In this document: positions 30,201 to 40,528 of the stretch, one piece after another | How the letters are laid out: each line of letters opens with the position of its first letter | How positions within the stretch are numbered: position 1 is the stretch's first letter | Assembly (NCBI RefSeq): GCF_001522545.3 | Contig: NC_031783.1 | Location: 7,155,433 to 7,219,432, forward strand | DNA length: 64,000 nucleotides | DNA from: Parus major | Lineage: Eukaryota > Chordata > Aves > Passeriformes > Paridae | Direction: 5' to 3' | Program-made: the position numbers and the translations under genes | The notes under the pieces: model-generated | Databases searched by the model: none | What the model saw: the letters and a program-made list of their open reading frames with translations, nothing else | Told to the model about the DNA's origin: nothing

Positions 30201-33200
30201 AATGGGACTTGAAGACATATGAGAAAAAGGCAGGACTCAGTTTATGAACTTAAATGCATTTTGCACTTCCAAAGTAGTTTAGGATTTCACAATGTGTAGT
30301 AAATTATTCTCAGTAACTGTAACAAAAGGTTCACAAACTGCTACCAAACCACTTCCCAGTGATCTGCAGCCACAGCTCCCCACTGCTGCACTGCTGGAGC
30401 TTTGCAATTACAGGATCTCCAAAAGGCAACAGGCAATTACCACTGATAAATTGACCAGACACAGCTGCAATTGTGTACTATTTTAGTGGAATGAGAGAGG
30501 CACCTTAAAGCATGGTGTCCAGGTTGCAGTGAGGAAAACTGTTGAAAGAACAGGGAAGGGATTTAGGGAAGAGGTCACATCTTGATACAGGCACAAGCCA
30601 CTATCTCAATGGCTGACAAAAATTTTTAAAAATTATGTTAAGAGACTTGAGCTGCATTGCAATTAATACAGGGTACTACTACAGCTGTGGCTTCTGGTTT
30701 GTTGCTTGTGCTTCATTTGTCAGTACACTTCCTGCATTACAAAGGTATCAGATACAGTACCTGAGGCGATTCTTATCTGCCAGCAGCATATGAACATATC
30801 TTTCAAGGGAATGTTCATTCAAAGCACAGCGCAGCCAAGCCCGGCCTCTGCCAATGTCGGTAGTGATGGCCTTCAGAGAGTAGAAGCGCTGCAGCTCGTG
30901 TCTGTTCAGCACTTCTTTCACATAATACCAGAACACTGGCTCTGGAATTTAATGATTAATAATAATAATAATAACCACCCCACCAAGAAAACCACTAAGT
31001 TCATACCTGAATACATTTACATGTAAATTTATAAAACAAACAGGTAACAATATAACTTTGAACAAAGGTGAATCATTTACCCTCTTCATGCAACACACCA
31101 ATTAAATAGGTTATTTATTCCTACAGAACTTGGGCTATTCAAGCACTTGGAACTCTCCACTTCATTGAAAACTCCACATGAATTAAATGATTCTATCTGA
31201 CACTTTTACAAAGAATTCACATTTAAAAGCACATTTAAGCTAGTATTTTGTCCACAGGTTCATATGTTCATCTGGAAACATAAAATGGAAGGGAAAAGAT
31301 TTCTTAGAACTCTGTGTTACTGATGTGGAATGTTGGAAGGCAGGTTCAAAGAACAGGTAGCTCCAGAATTTGCAGACATGCAAATAACAAATTCATGTTA
31401 CTTTAGAAAACAGAAGTGCTGCATTTAAACAGTAACAGTATCTCTTTCCACTAAAACACTTTCTGTGCACTTTTCCCAAATATTGATAAAAACTGATCAG
31501 TATCTTCATATAGTTCCAATTTAAAAAAGGAGAAACATCATGGTGAAGAGAAAAATAACAGAATCTTTTATTTGAAAGTGGAGAAAGTAATAAAACAAAG
31601 CCAACCAATACAAGCAATGTAATTTTTCTTTCTAAAATTACATCAATAATTAGAAGTTAAACATAACTGACCTATATAGAATATGACATTTAAAGAACTG
31701 AGTAAGACAAGGTCAAGAATGAAAATGTTGTTTTAAAAACTTAACCGCACAATTACACAACTTTGATCCCTGCCAGAATTCAAAGTAAATTTGCCACTAT
31801 ACATGATGCAACAGTAGGAAGTGCAGATTTCCTAACAGCAACATTTCTAGAGAAACTTGGAATGCAAGTTAAACTAGACTAAGAAGCAACAGTCATTTTC
31901 ACTGCTGTAAAGTGAAAAGTGTAAAGTATCCTACCAACAATCTGCAGTTTGGTGCAGTGCTTGAAACTTCTATTAGAAATTCTATCACTTGACTGAATAT
32001 ATAAACTATTTAAACCAGGATAGTTACAATTAGCAGCTTACCTGTTTCAGTTTTGCTGGAGAAACCTGCTGCCTGTTTGATTGCTGCTGCTGTGAGTGCT
32101 AATCCCCGGCTCCTCCTCAGGCCATGCTGGAACACAGCTTCAAACTGAGCACACAAACATGTCACTCTGCAAAAGAATTTTTAATGAACTCATGTAAAAG
32201 GAAATATGAAAAAATCATAGTAAAAATCAACTATGTTTCTATACATCAACTTTATTCCAGATCACTGAATTGGAAATGTAAAGTGAACCATTACCTTATA
32301 AGCAGTGAAACATCCCTTCTAAGCAGTTCTCATTTGCAAGCAGTATAATCTACTTATACTCACAGTCTCATCATAATGATTGAAAGCTGAGGCACAAGTT
32401 ACATTCAGAAGAACTGGAAATCGATTTGAGAAACCACCCTCACCTGCTAGAGGGGCTGTTAATCATGTTATTTTAGCTTCAGATCATCTACCTTTCATGC
32501 AATGTAATTTTTTGAGCATGTCAAATATTTTGTGCTATATGTTTTATGTCATTATGACACAAAATTTATATTATTTATTTAAATAATAAATTAATGTTAA
32601 TCTAAGACTATTTTACCTGCTATCAGAGTCTGAAGCAATTTCCTTTCTTCCTCCAAATCGTATTTGACACTGCAATAAACAGATTTTAAGAAATTTTAGT
32701 AACTTTTTGTTACACTAAACAAAATTTCAGTTTTCCGAACTATTTCTATATATGAAGCAAAGTCACATCAAAAAAGGATGCAGCACAAAATAGAGCATTG
32801 CAAATACAGCCTGCATCCAAAAAGTGCTCTAGAGCATGATGTTACACTAATGGGCTGGTCTTGCAGTTCAAATATATCCTTGCTAACCAGAGCAACTCAC
32901 CTGCAGGTCCCGCAGTAAATTGAAAACTGAGTGGAAATTACTACTTTTGAGTTTTAAATGTGATCCCAGAAAACCAAACACTGCTCCTACCCAGCTCATG
33001 CTACCATTACAGAACCACTCCTTATAAAACATTTCACTGGCTTACTTATGAGACATTCTTTTGCTTCCCAAGCTCTCCCAAATTGACTCCAGTCTATGAA
33101 ATTCTACTTGCTGAACTTCACATTGACACAGACAAGCATCTATAAATCACATCTTTACATGTATTTTAACCATTCACTAAAAATCTAATGCAAAAAGATG

Positions 33201-36200
33201 CTGCTACTCTAAAATGTTAACTAAGTTAGACTTTGCAGTACACTGCAATTTAGTTCGGCCATATCAGAATTACAAGAACGCATATTCCTAATATATATTC
33301 TATAATATTACATATATTTAAAATAGATATATTATAAATATAACCTGTCCAGAACAAGAATTTTAAATAAATACTGCACAGTAGTTGATTGCTAGCAGAC
33401 AAAAACTCAATTGTACTATGTGAAAGCCATGGTTTCTTCTTTGTTTCCTTTTCTTCTTTTCTTTCTCTTTGTTAAAGAGAAAGCAAAGACAGTCCCTGCT
33501 AGAAACACTGCAGAAATGTGTGCTGGATTTCTCACCTGTTTAACTGCATCCAGTAGCCGTTCTAGAAGAAATTGTCTTTTAGTGTCGTTGGTCTGTGAAC
33601 CTGAAATCCAACAAAATCATAACATTTTAAAATAAATTGTTTTCTAAAACACATTTGGGCCAACACAAACTTCTATCTGAAAACTTTCTTCCCATGCCAA
33701 TTATTCCACTATCTTAACTAAGGTATTTTCTCTAAGTAAAATAATGCAGTATAAACTGTGCTGTTAGGTTTCAAGAACCTTTCTGTAGCAGGCAGCAATA
33801 CTGTTTCAAGTGTCATCTAGATTCTTATTTTAGTAATATTTTGAAAATATATTTCACCAGTACCAAATACAGAGTAATTATTTAAGCTGATGCACAGCTT
33901 GCCCTGAGCTTCTTTACACAACTACTAGTATAGTACAGCATCACAGCACTAGAAAAGAATGGAAAACAAGAATGAGACACCAGGAGTATCTTCTTATTGT
34001 CAAACCTTACTGCAGAAAGAGTTTTAAGTCAGGTGAACAGAGAGCAACTGGTAGAGCAAAACCCTTAAAATCTAACTACCAGCATAGTTCTTCTGATTAG
34101 CACCTATAAAACCTATTTTGTTACTATTTTAGGAACTATGCAAGACAACCTTTAACTTCCCAAGGTTTTTCAACAATAGCATAATACTTTGCTTGTTGGG
34201 ATATCTTTTATAAACTCCCATGAATATGGTAAAATTTATTCTTTTAGATAACCTAAATTGCCTCTGTAATTTCTTATTCTGAGTTTAAATTCAAAACTCC
34301 CACCAGAAATCTCTGCAACATCTCTGGAGTTAAAGTCACTCCATTCTCCTTTCCCTCTCAAAGGACATACAACCAATGTACATATGGACTGAAAGCCAAT
34401 TATCCAAACTCTGCATGAGCAAATTCCTCCCAACACTGAAAATCAAACACCACACACTAAGCCCTCTAATAAAGAGAGATGACATCAAAGATATGTGCTT
34501 CCTCTTGCTATCTGACACTGTGAGGTCCAAATCCCAGAATTTCCTATCTTCATAATCGCATTCAAAACAGTTTGCTTTGCTTTTAAACCAGCAGGACAGG
34601 ACAGAATTTGTCTGGTTGAAATGATTCTGCCTTTGTTTAAATATACATACTCATAAAACAGGTTTACATTACACTGATATAATGTATTATATAAATCCAT
34701 ATTCATCTATAAATATATTAATAGAATTCATATTCCATATAGTTTCATACATTCATTAAATAGAAGAAAACCCCCACAGTATGCTAGAATAATGTAAACA
34801 ACAGGAAAAACGTGCAAACATAGCTGCTAACTAAGCTTCACAATGTTGATTTTGCTGATTACAGTGCATTTTCAAGAAGTTGTGCTTCCCATTTTGAACT
34901 CTGACTCAAACTGAGCAGACATGTGATGTGTGGGGTCCGGGGCTGTTAGTCAAGCACTCCAGTGCACACAAACAATGTTCAGTGCCAGTCCAGGACTCCA
35001 GAAACAAACCCCACACCGAACGGGTTTTAACTTCCTAACAACTATGCCAGTTATGCCAGTGTGAAGATAAGGCTAAATTCATATAATCCCTACCATTCCA
35101 CATGCAAAGATTCCACATCCAGAGATTGCAATTTATTAAGCAATATTCAATTGCATGGGTTGCCAAAATGGAGATGTATTCATGTATCCAATTGTTTTAT
35201 AATAAATCACATCACCGTAAAATAAGGAAAACAATCCCAACTTTTAGAGCAACCCCTCATGTTCAGTAACACTGAATATACACAGCTCTGCAGATTTTCC
35301 CTGTTGTTTCAAAACTCATTACTCTTACAGTCCTACACCACCCACATACCTGCAAGAAGAGGCATAATACAATATTGCTCTTTATATCAATAGCTTGAGA
35401 CAACATCAGAACAAATGCATGGAATTAATAATTTCACGACCAGAAAAACATCTATCAAATGAAAATATTAGTAGGTGGGCCAAGTTTGTTATCCAAATGC
35501 AATACATGTTAGTTTTTAAATTCACATCTCTTTGGACTCTTTGTATCTATTTGGTAACAGAAATGGTTTGCAACTAGATCCCAAACCATGATCGATATAA
35601 AAAAATGCATAAATACAGAATACCTACTATTCTATACTAATATACTATTCTATACTAATTAATGTTCTAAACCACTAAAGCATGTGACACCAAAGAACCT
35701 TAACTTTATACAGACTAATTCCAGAAGCAGTTCAGATCACCCTCACCATTATCAGGGCTATAAGGCCGGGTAATGTGTCGACTGAGGGGTTAGCTGAGGT
35801 TTCTCTTCAATGGACATCTTAAATTCTTTTACTGCTGTTGCTTAACAGAACTTTTATAGGTAGTAAAAACTCACAAAGTCTAATTTTTTTAAAAAAAAAC
35901 TGAAAGACTAAGTTGTGTCTCTTTTCACGCCGAGGGTATATTTTTCTTTATAACAAGCCTAGAAAATACAGTACTATTTACTGATGGTTTTGTTTCAAGT
36001 AGACGGAAGGTAAAAATAAATCTCTACTAATTCTATAGAAAATTTAGTTCTTTCACATTTTCATTTTCTAAACTCTTTAGAAAAAAAAGCATATTTTCAG
36101 ACAAAAGCACCAATTAAGTGTGATTAACTCCAGCTGATTTAAAGACTAACAGTGTATTACAGACTAAAATACCCTTCTGATTCAGAATAGCAGTAAAAAC

Positions 36201-39029
36201 TGCAGCAACACACATACAAATATAAAACACAGAATGCGTAAAAACAGTATTACTCAGAAAAACACTGTATTTAGACCACTGCAATAAAAAAGGAAGTTCA
36301 TACATGACTCTAAAAATAATTGTGAAAACATAAATATAAGGTTGCAAAAACTAAGAAACTTAAAAGATACTCCTCCCACCAACATCTACTCAGTCAAAAC
36401 AGGTTTAAAATAGGTTCAGGTACTGCACCTGCCTCTGTGGCCCTTCTCATTTTCTGTTGTTCAAGGTCATGCCTTCCTATTTTTAAAACAAACTTCTCTC
36501 CATACTCTGCCACAAGCATCCACACCTACAGCAGCAACAAATTGGTGTGCAAGTAAAGGAAAGCAGGATTTTCATCCAGTTCTTCCGAGGTAAAGCCCTC
36601 TTCAGCACCACATACAGCATATAAGTAAAATAAATAAATTCCATATTGCTCTTATATAACTTGCATTTATGCCCTGAATGCAAAATTTCAGACTGCAATC
36701 CCTTTTGCTTGCTCTAATACAGGTTCTGATGATGCTAGTTTAAGATAAAACAAACACAGACCTAATTTAAATGCTACCATATACTGCATTATTATGATTC
36801 TACTGCCTCATCCTCCCACCATGAGTTGCATTTTTATGGTTTTTGAAACCTTCATTAAAAAAATGACAATACCTCAAATTCCTGACAAACACATAAATCT
36901 TGTATCCTTGTATTATTTGCCTTTAAAGTTTAACCTACTCAGCACTGTACAATAAAATGTATGTAATTAGTAAGCAGCATTAGTAATATTAAGGTGATGC
37001 TTACATCAACAGGAAGTTACTTTAAAATCCACTAGAAATACACTATAGCTAAAGAAAATAAACATGAAACATGATCATAGCCATTAAGAGAATAATTCTT
37101 CCATCTATACTTTAGGAACAGTTCTGTTAGTTGAAAGGGCTAAAACTGGGCATAGAAGTACAGACAGTGCTGTTACAGGCACTAAAAGAAGGGTATGGTT
37201 AAAATTGATGAGATGTTAACATGAGCCATCTCCTTTATCTGAAATAAGCATGATAATGATAGATATTTTTCTGTTCTGGTAAGTTTGATTTATATCATTC
37301 TAGAAAAATACTGTACAGCACTGTGTAACAGTAATGTCTGTCAAAATGCAACATAAGGAGATTTTTGTTATCTTGCTGTCTACTCAAAATTGTAGGAAAA
37401 ACCTTATAATTCTTGGCAGGGGTTATACATGGGTGGTTGCCATGCAATTGAACCACTACTGCTAATGTCACCTTAGGCATTACTCTATTTTAAGTAATTA
37501 AATGGGTTTTTTCTCATAAACATGTATCTCTTCATTGTCTTACCAAAAAAGAGAAAATATTAAAGGTAATAAAAATAACTACAAGATGAAGCTTTAGGCC
37601 ACATGAGGTGTTACCTTGCCTTTTGAGTCACAGAATCCAAACAGAACTCTCAAAGATTAGTCTCCTAGGAAGATTTAGGCTCTAATTAGTATAAATTTGC
37701 ACAAGGCTATTCCCAGTTTGAATTCATCATTGAAGGGCTAAGGTTTTCCATACAAAAATGATGACTCTTAAAAATTTTGTAACTAGTCTATATTGTGTCA
37801 AGATCTGAAACATTTGAGAAACTTTCTTTTCCCATGCTTTGAAAGATTTCACAGTTACTTGCATTTTTCTCAACAGGTTTCCCCACAATAATCTTTTTTT
37901 TTGCCTCTTTTTTTGCAAAAATCTTCTCTTTTCTTCTTACCATAAAGGTGAGAACAAAACAGAAAAAAAATACAAGTGGTTTTTTTTTCAGTTCACTTTC
38001 AGAAATGCTCCCCATAAAACATGAAGCATTTAGTTACTCCACTTAACTCCTCAGTTTTTTTCTTATTGCCTTTGGCAACAAAGATCACCATGTATTAGAT
38101 CAGGGTGGGACATCAATATGGGATCCAATTCTCAGGTGCAGAGTGCTGTCTGCAAATTCCATTGCTGAAGATGTACAAAGAGACCCATCAAAGTTTTTAG
38201 TAAAGCACCTCCCTTCTCCAAAAGCCCCAAACAAATCCTTGCCAATATGTTTTAATACATATTAAATAAATACCACTTATCGTTTACATCGACAAGAAAA
38301 GTCTATTATAATTTTCATCTCTATCATAACAAATAACTACTCATGCTGGCCCATTCAAGTGGATCTGCTTCCTCCAGTCCTGTCGTTTATGGCTCACAAT
38401 TGCCACGCAAAGTATGACAATTCAAGTATTTCCTTGACAAACACCTCAAAAGCTCAGGATTTAGCACACATTTTCCCTCAAGATTTAGCACACCCTCCGC
38501 ACCACTTCCCTCTACCACAGAAATTCCCACATCCAAACAGACACATCCTCACCGGGACTCAGCTAGGGACACAGCAACAGGGACACACAGGGCTTTTTCC
38601 ACAAGCCGTGGTTCTCACCTCTCCCACCGACTGCATGCTCCTGAGTTCATATTTTTAATTTTTTTTAACTCCTATTTTCCCTTGATCATTTATTTCCTCA
38701 GGAGTATCTCCTACGATATTGCACAGCTGAGGCAGATGCCCGAGCCCAGCATCACTTGTGCTGTGAGCTAGTGCCACGCTCAAGGGCAGGATTTAGGACT
38801 TAAAACGGGATAAAACACCTCTTCGGGGGGAGCCAGAATGAGGAACGGGGTGTGGTGCTAAGAGACCCAAGTGTCCCGAGCTTCAGCACGGCACCAGGGA
38901 GCGGCGGGGGGAACAAGGGCAGTGCCACTCCCGCCCGGGCCCCCCAGGCACGCTCTGCCCGCGCCAGCCCCCACAGCATCCGGCGGGCCCGGGGCGGAGG
39001 GGCCCGGCCCGGCCGCACTCACCGCTCAT
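3095..39029 (-). CDS. SNX29: SNX29 (sorting nexin 29), coding exons 1-15, 3' part outside window
   Basis: Sorting nexin with an N-terminal RUN domain, a central coiled coil and a C-terminal PX (phosphoinositide-binding) domain; probably a cytosolic/endosomal trafficking protein, poorly characterised. Fifteen exons join in one open frame of 1788 nt (596 codons; human protein about 813): 39023-39029, 33536-33600, 32617-32669, 32042-32166, 30761-30941, 29221-29291, 28126-28374, 25768-26137, 24898-25016, 21631-21712, 21054-21136, 13871-13934, 12487-12615, 6012-6094, 3095-3201, all minus strand, all GT-AG. Residues about 36-180 are the RUN domain, with GRGRAWLRCALNEHSLERY in exon 5. Residues 195-226 hold an 11-residue repeat, 251-373 a basic then acidic linker, and about 469-596 a charged heptad-like coiled coil. 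The frame is open at the left end (phase 0). No exon resembling the next coiled-coil segment or the PX domain occurs in 1-3094, so they lie off the edge. Confidence 0.95.
3202..6011 (-). other. SNX29 intron 14
   Basis: AT-rich intron of about 2.8 kb with no recognisable gene or repeat. Confidence 0.8.
6012..6094 (-). CDS. SNX29: SNX29 coding exon 14 (coiled coil)
   Basis: Encodes ENEVLKVQLKKYVGAVQML then RREGQTVE; conserved with human ENEVLKVQLKKYVGAVQMLK. Its acceptor (AATCAATAG) is preceded in the transcript by an 18-base U run, seen as A's at 6104-6121 on the plus strand. Confidence 0.95.
7225..7280. repeat. Degenerate CA/TA microsatellite
   Basis: Alternating TATA and CACACA blocks, interrupted. 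Confidence 0.8.
8852..8908 (+). mobile_element. CR1 LINE 3'-end remnant
   Basis: GAACTAGAAGACTTCCAGAG, then TCTAACCTGAATGATTCTAT, resembles the CR1 3' end (GGACTAGATGA, TTCCAACC, ATTCTATGA tail), diverged. Confidence 0.6.
11795..12318 (+). mobile_element. Degenerate CR1 LINE fragment (3' part of ORF2)
   Basis: Higher GC than its surroundings. It contains CR1-like landmarks in order: GACAGGCTGGAGAGCTGG, GAAGTTCAACAAGGGTAAAT, CTGCATTCGGGGAGAAATA and GATATTCAAAACCTGACTTG. Internally deleted and with no intact frame, so inactive. Confidence 0.65.
12487..12615 (-). CDS. SNX29: SNX29 coding exon 13 (coiled coil)
   Basis: Encodes residues 490-532, including SLRNLLDAEMEHSAALRQEM and KVAEQEERHATKVQALAR: charged heptads typical of the central coiled coil. 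Acceptor CCTGCAG, donor GTAAGA. Confidence 0.95.
12616..13870 (-). other. SNX29 intron 12
   Basis: AT-rich intron of 1.25 kb with a small tandem repeat of a GATATGAA-like unit near 12776-12803; otherwise nothing recognised. Confidence 0.8.
13871..13934 (-). CDS. SNX29: SNX29 coding exon 12 (coiled coil)
   Basis: Encodes ELRQAIVAMMNRKDELEEQN plus a split Arg; nearly identical to human apart from Thr to Ile and Glu to Gln. Acceptor TTCTTAG, donor GTAGTT. Confidence 0.95.
13935..21053 (-). other. SNX29 intron 11
   Basis: Longest internal SNX29 intron in the window (7.1 kb). Contains a 20-base A run (14505-14524) and a short CA repeat (16069-16082); no exon or clear mobile element seen. Confidence 0.8.
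21054..21136 (-). CDS. SNX29: SNX29 coding exon 11
   Basis: Encodes VEVSPPAQVNTLSSM then LPSATVPESMTI, matching human LSSLLPSASVPESMTIS. Acceptor GACTAG, donor A|GTAAGT. The coiled coil starts at its 3' end. Confidence 0.93.
21137..21630 (-). other. SNX29 intron 10
   Basis: Short AT-rich intron (494 nt); nothing else recognised. Confidence 0.85.
21631..21712 (-). CDS. SNX29: SNX29 coding exon 10
   Basis: Encodes NLENGEGHEHAVHPVEL then VPRRADLPYR. The NLENGEG start aligns with human SLENGTG. Acceptor ACTTTAG, donor GTATGT, two bases left over, which fit exon 11. The rest of the exon is poorly conserved. Confidence 0.85.
22719..22736. repeat. TG microsatellite
   Basis: Run of about nine TG units after ATATGTA. 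Confidence 0.85.
23975..24028. repeat. Imperfect tandem duplication, period 35
   Basis: AAATGAGCATACCCAAAGT at 23975-23993 recurs as AAATGAGTATACCCAAAGT at 24010-24028. Confidence 0.8.
24403..24449 (+). mobile_element. CR1 LINE 3'-end remnant
   Basis: GATCCCTTCCAACCCAAACC followed by ACTCTATGATCCC matches the CR1 3' terminus. Confidence 0.65.
24898..25016 (-). CDS. SNX29: SNX29 coding exon 9 (frame-preserving donor chosen)
   Basis: Encodes a segment with NSQLCSWSPLQVLNDDSD then VLFPVSAVGSYSQT, matching human SWAPLKVLHNDSDILFPVSG. The frame stays open 3' to a second donor after 24843 (TG|GTAAGA). Only the earlier CAG|GTGGGC donor (after 24898) joins exon 10 in the correct frame: one base left, completing GAT. 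The later donor gives TG + A, a TGA stop. I therefore place the end at 24898. An unseen exon in the next intron could rescue the longer form. Confidence 0.78.
25017..25767 (-). other. SNX29 intron 8
   Basis: 751-nt intron with a long purine tract on the plus strand (about 25563-25625), a polypyrimidine tract in the transcript, followed by a decoy AG. Confidence 0.85.
25563..25625 (+). repeat. Long purine tract in SNX29 intron 8
   Basis: About 50 uninterrupted purines, mostly A with G, then a G-rich purine stretch after a single T. In the SNX29 transcript this is a polypyrimidine tract. Confidence 0.85.
25768..26137 (-). CDS. SNX29: SNX29 coding exon 8 (basic/acidic linker)
   Basis: The largest exon (370 nt, residues 251-373). 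It starts with the lysine-rich cluster KYKKDRKKKKRVTN (possible nuclear-localisation or polyanion-binding patch), followed by a Ser/Asp/Glu-rich low-complexity region with ISFDEEEDEQN and KLDVKSIDDEDADEDE. The conserved islands match human; the Ser-rich stretch between them diverges. Donor is AA|GTAAGT. Confidence 0.95.
26138..28125 (-). other. SNX29 intron 7
   Basis: AT-rich intron of 2.0 kb; nothing recognised. Confidence 0.85.
28126..28374 (-). CDS. SNX29: SNX29 coding exon 7 (end of RUN domain and 11-residue repeat)
   Basis: Encodes residues 168-250. It opens with LNSILFAINIDNKDLNGQSK (RUN end), then three near-identical 11-residue units starting LLKESTQNV, LLKESTQGV and LLREITA, then SAVSILIKPDQDSDPLPV. 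Conserved with human in sequence and length. Acceptor CTGAAG, donor GTAAGC. Confidence 0.95.
28375..30760 (-). other. SNX29 introns 6 and 5 (flanking exon 6)
   Basis: Introns 28375-29220 and 29292-30760, interrupted only by exon 6. AT-rich; no repeats or genes recognised. Confidence 0.85.
29221..29291 (-). CDS. SNX29: SNX29 coding exon 6 (RUN domain)
   Basis: Encodes VFYEDWSFMMDEERSSMIP then TMAA and a split Gly; closely matches the human FYEDWSF-MDEERSSM block. Acceptor ATTACAG, donor GTAAGA. Confidence 0.95.
30761..30941 (-). CDS. SNX29: SNX29 coding exon 5 (RUN domain core)
   Basis: Encodes residues 84-143, including FWYYVKEVLNRHELQRFYSL and GRGRAWLRCALNEHSLERY, the most conserved RUN-domain blocks of SNX29. 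Acceptor ATTCCAG, donor GTACTG, leaves two bases. Confidence 0.96.
30957..30974. repeat. AAT trinucleotide repeat
   Basis: About six AAT units, roughly 15 nt from the exon 5 acceptor, on the intronic side. Confidence 0.8.
32042..32166 (-). CDS. SNX29: SNX29 coding exon 4 (RUN domain)
   Basis: Encodes residues 42-83, with VTCLCAQFEAVFQHGLRR followed by the LALTAAAIKQAAGF segment of the RUN domain. Acceptor TTTTGCAG, donor GTAAGC, leaves one base. Confidence 0.95.
32617..32669 (-). CDS. SNX29: SNX29 coding exon 3
   Basis: Encodes CQIRFGGRKEIASDSDS plus two bases of a split Arg; near-identical to the human segment. Acceptor ATTGCAG, donor GTAAAA. Entry to the RUN domain. Confidence 0.94.
33536..33600 (-). 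CDS. SNX29: SNX29 coding exon 2
   Basis: Translates, after completing the split Gly, to SQTNDTKRQFLLERLLDAVKQ, the conserved N-terminal helix leading into the RUN domain. Acceptor TTTCAG, donor GTGAGA, ends in phase 0. Confidence 0.94.
33601..39022 (-). other. SNX29 intron 1
   Basis: 5.4-kb first intron running from the CpG island into AT-rich DNA. Contains an 18-base unit in two near-perfect tandem copies (35625-35660). No exon or RNA gene recognised. Confidence 0.85.
35625..35660. repeat. 18-base tandem duplication
   Basis: The unit TACTATTCTATACTAATA is followed at once by a copy differing only at the last base. Confidence 0.9.
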
Positions 39030-39300
39030 GGTGCCCGCGGGGCTCCGTCCGCCGGAGCCGCCGCTCTCCCGCACAGCCACGGCCGGGCCGGCAGCCACCG
39101 CCCGCCCCGGAACCCGCCCGGCGCCCCGGAAGGTAAACACGGCTCCGGGAGCGCTGCGGAGCGCTTCCCGGCCCGGGGCTCCTCAGCTCGGCCCCGCGCC
39201 CTCAGCGCCGCCCGTCCCCGGGGCTGCCGCGGCCCCTGCGCGCCCGGAGCCACCTGGGCACAGGCATCCTGCGGGGCAGGAACGCCACTCCGGGAAAGGA
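38830..39300 (-). promoter_or_regulatory. SNX29 CpG-island promoter
   Basis: Abruptly GC- and CpG-rich block around the SNX29 ATG (39029) with several GC boxes of CCGCCC type near 39097-39120. The transcription start should lie at or above 39030 on the minus strand; no TATA box is evident. Open frames inside it on both strands come from GC-rich composition. Confidence 0.8.
39023..39029 (-). CDS. SNX29: SNX29 coding exon 1 (ATG, 7 nt)
   Basis: Only seven coding bases (Met, Ser and the first base of Gly) precede a consensus GTGAGT donor. The ATG has A at -3 and sits in the CpG island. The phase (one base left over) matches exon 2 exactly, and the joined start MSGSQTNDTKRQF resembles the human start MSGSQNNDKRQF. 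That agreement supports such a tiny coding exon. Confidence 0.88.
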
Positions 39301-39919
39301 AGGTGAGAAAAGTGGAGATAAAACGTCCACATAAATTGTCCTCTGCTGCCGCATTTGCTGTGCAGGGTGAAAGCTCGGAAAGGGACATTAAATAAAAACA
39401 AAAAACTAAGTGATGATAATAACTAATGTCATAAGTCCCTAGGCCTATTTGAGAGGTGCTGGCCCTGTGTGGCCAAAACCACCCGGAGCACCTAACTCTC
39501 AGCTGGCCCCAAACTTTGTCAGCCTCCTAAAGATGCTGTAACTGATAAGTCCTAGATTTCGTGCAATGAAATACTTCAATTCGCCATTCATGCAGGAATC
39601 TGAAGGAGAATGTTAGCTACAAATAAAGATGATTATTGTTGTGGTTGCTTGTGTGGTTGTTGCAATTTTCCAGGAATAAAATTCCTGTGGCCTAATATTG
39701 GGAAAGTAACATTAATACTTGGAAGGCAAGGTGATGGAAATATACTCCTAATTTTAGGCCAAAGAGTAGTCTAGCGTGACTAATCACCCATCCTTGTAAA
39801 TATGACAAGGGTAATTAAAAAACATTTGTAAAAGAGAAATAAATCTCAGTCTGAAAATACTTTGCACTGAAAGGAAAGCCTGTACCATCAGGAAATACAT
39901 GGAATTTCAGTGAAGGTCA

Positions 39920-39985
39920 GGAGCTGGACTTCAATGACCCTTGTGGGTTCCCTCTGACCCAGGACATTCTGATATTCCATGATCT
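39920..39985 (+). mobile_element. CR1-like 3'-end remnant
   Basis: GAGCTGGACTTCAATGACCC, then GGGTTCCCTCTGACCCAGGA and ATTCCATGATCTG, resemble the CR1 terminal region. It lies between the TNFRSF17 3' end and the SNX29 promoter. Confidence 0.55.
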
Positions 39986-40226
39986 GTGCTCTCCAGCACC
40001 ACAACCTCCCTTAGGGTGACCCAGTGATACCTTCCGAACCCAGGGGCCTCCATACTATACAAGGTATTCATCTTTAGAACATTCCCGTTTCAAGTGTTGA
40101 AATTACTCTTTTCAAGACTGGGGATGTAGTATAGGTCTTCATTTCTGCTTCTTAGAACAGTCCTTGTGTACCATCAAGAAATTTTTGGCACAAGATCTAA
40201 CATGAACATATATATTTATAAACTTG

Positions 40227-40232
40227 TTTATT
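40227..40232 (-). terminator. Candidate TNFRSF17 poly(A) signal, distal
   Basis: AATAAA on the minus strand about 300 nt beyond the stop codon, a more usual 3' UTR length. Inferred from the hexamer only. Confidence 0.4.
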
Positions 40233-40491
40233 TTGTATATGTCTGCTGTAAGTAAGTACAATCTCTAAAGGCAGAAAAAGCTATCATATGTAAGGACTTT
40301 CTGAAATTAAAAATGCCAATAACTAGTTGCATGACTGAGAATAATGTAGAAATACTTGACTAATGAAATACTAGAATTAGAAATAATATGACAATATTAA
40401 TGCAAGCACAATGGGAGATCTCTAAGGATGATATACTACCTTCTCCACTGATTGCAAGTATTGAGGTTAACAGCTGTACTGGAAAAACTCA

Positions 40492-40497
40492 TTTATT
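40492..40497 (-). terminator. Candidate TNFRSF17 poly(A) signal, proximal
   Basis: AATAAA on the minus strand, 32 nt beyond the stop codon. This would give an unusually short 3' UTR, so use is uncertain. Confidence 0.3.
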
Positions 40498-40528
40498 ATT
40501 ACTCAGTACAAATATACTTCTCTCCCAG

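Larger units (their letters stand above)
30942..33535 (-). other. SNX29 introns 4, 3 and 2
   Basis: Introns 30942-32041, 32167-32616 and 32670-33535. An AAT microsatellite lies at 30957-30974 and a very AT-rich stretch at about 33290-33345; otherwise nothing recognised. Confidence 0.85.
39301..40528. other. SNX29-TNFRSF17 intergenic segment
   Basis: About 1.2 kb between the SNX29 promoter island and the TNFRSF17 stop codon. Contains the TNFRSF17 3' UTR, candidate poly(A) signals and a CR1-like tail (39920-39985). No other gene seen. Confidence 0.75.

Noticed and set aside
38852..39401. Several Ala/Pro/Arg-rich frames around the SNX29 start
   Set aside because: Present on both strands because CpG-rich DNA lacks stop codons; only the seven-base coding exon is supported by protein similarity.
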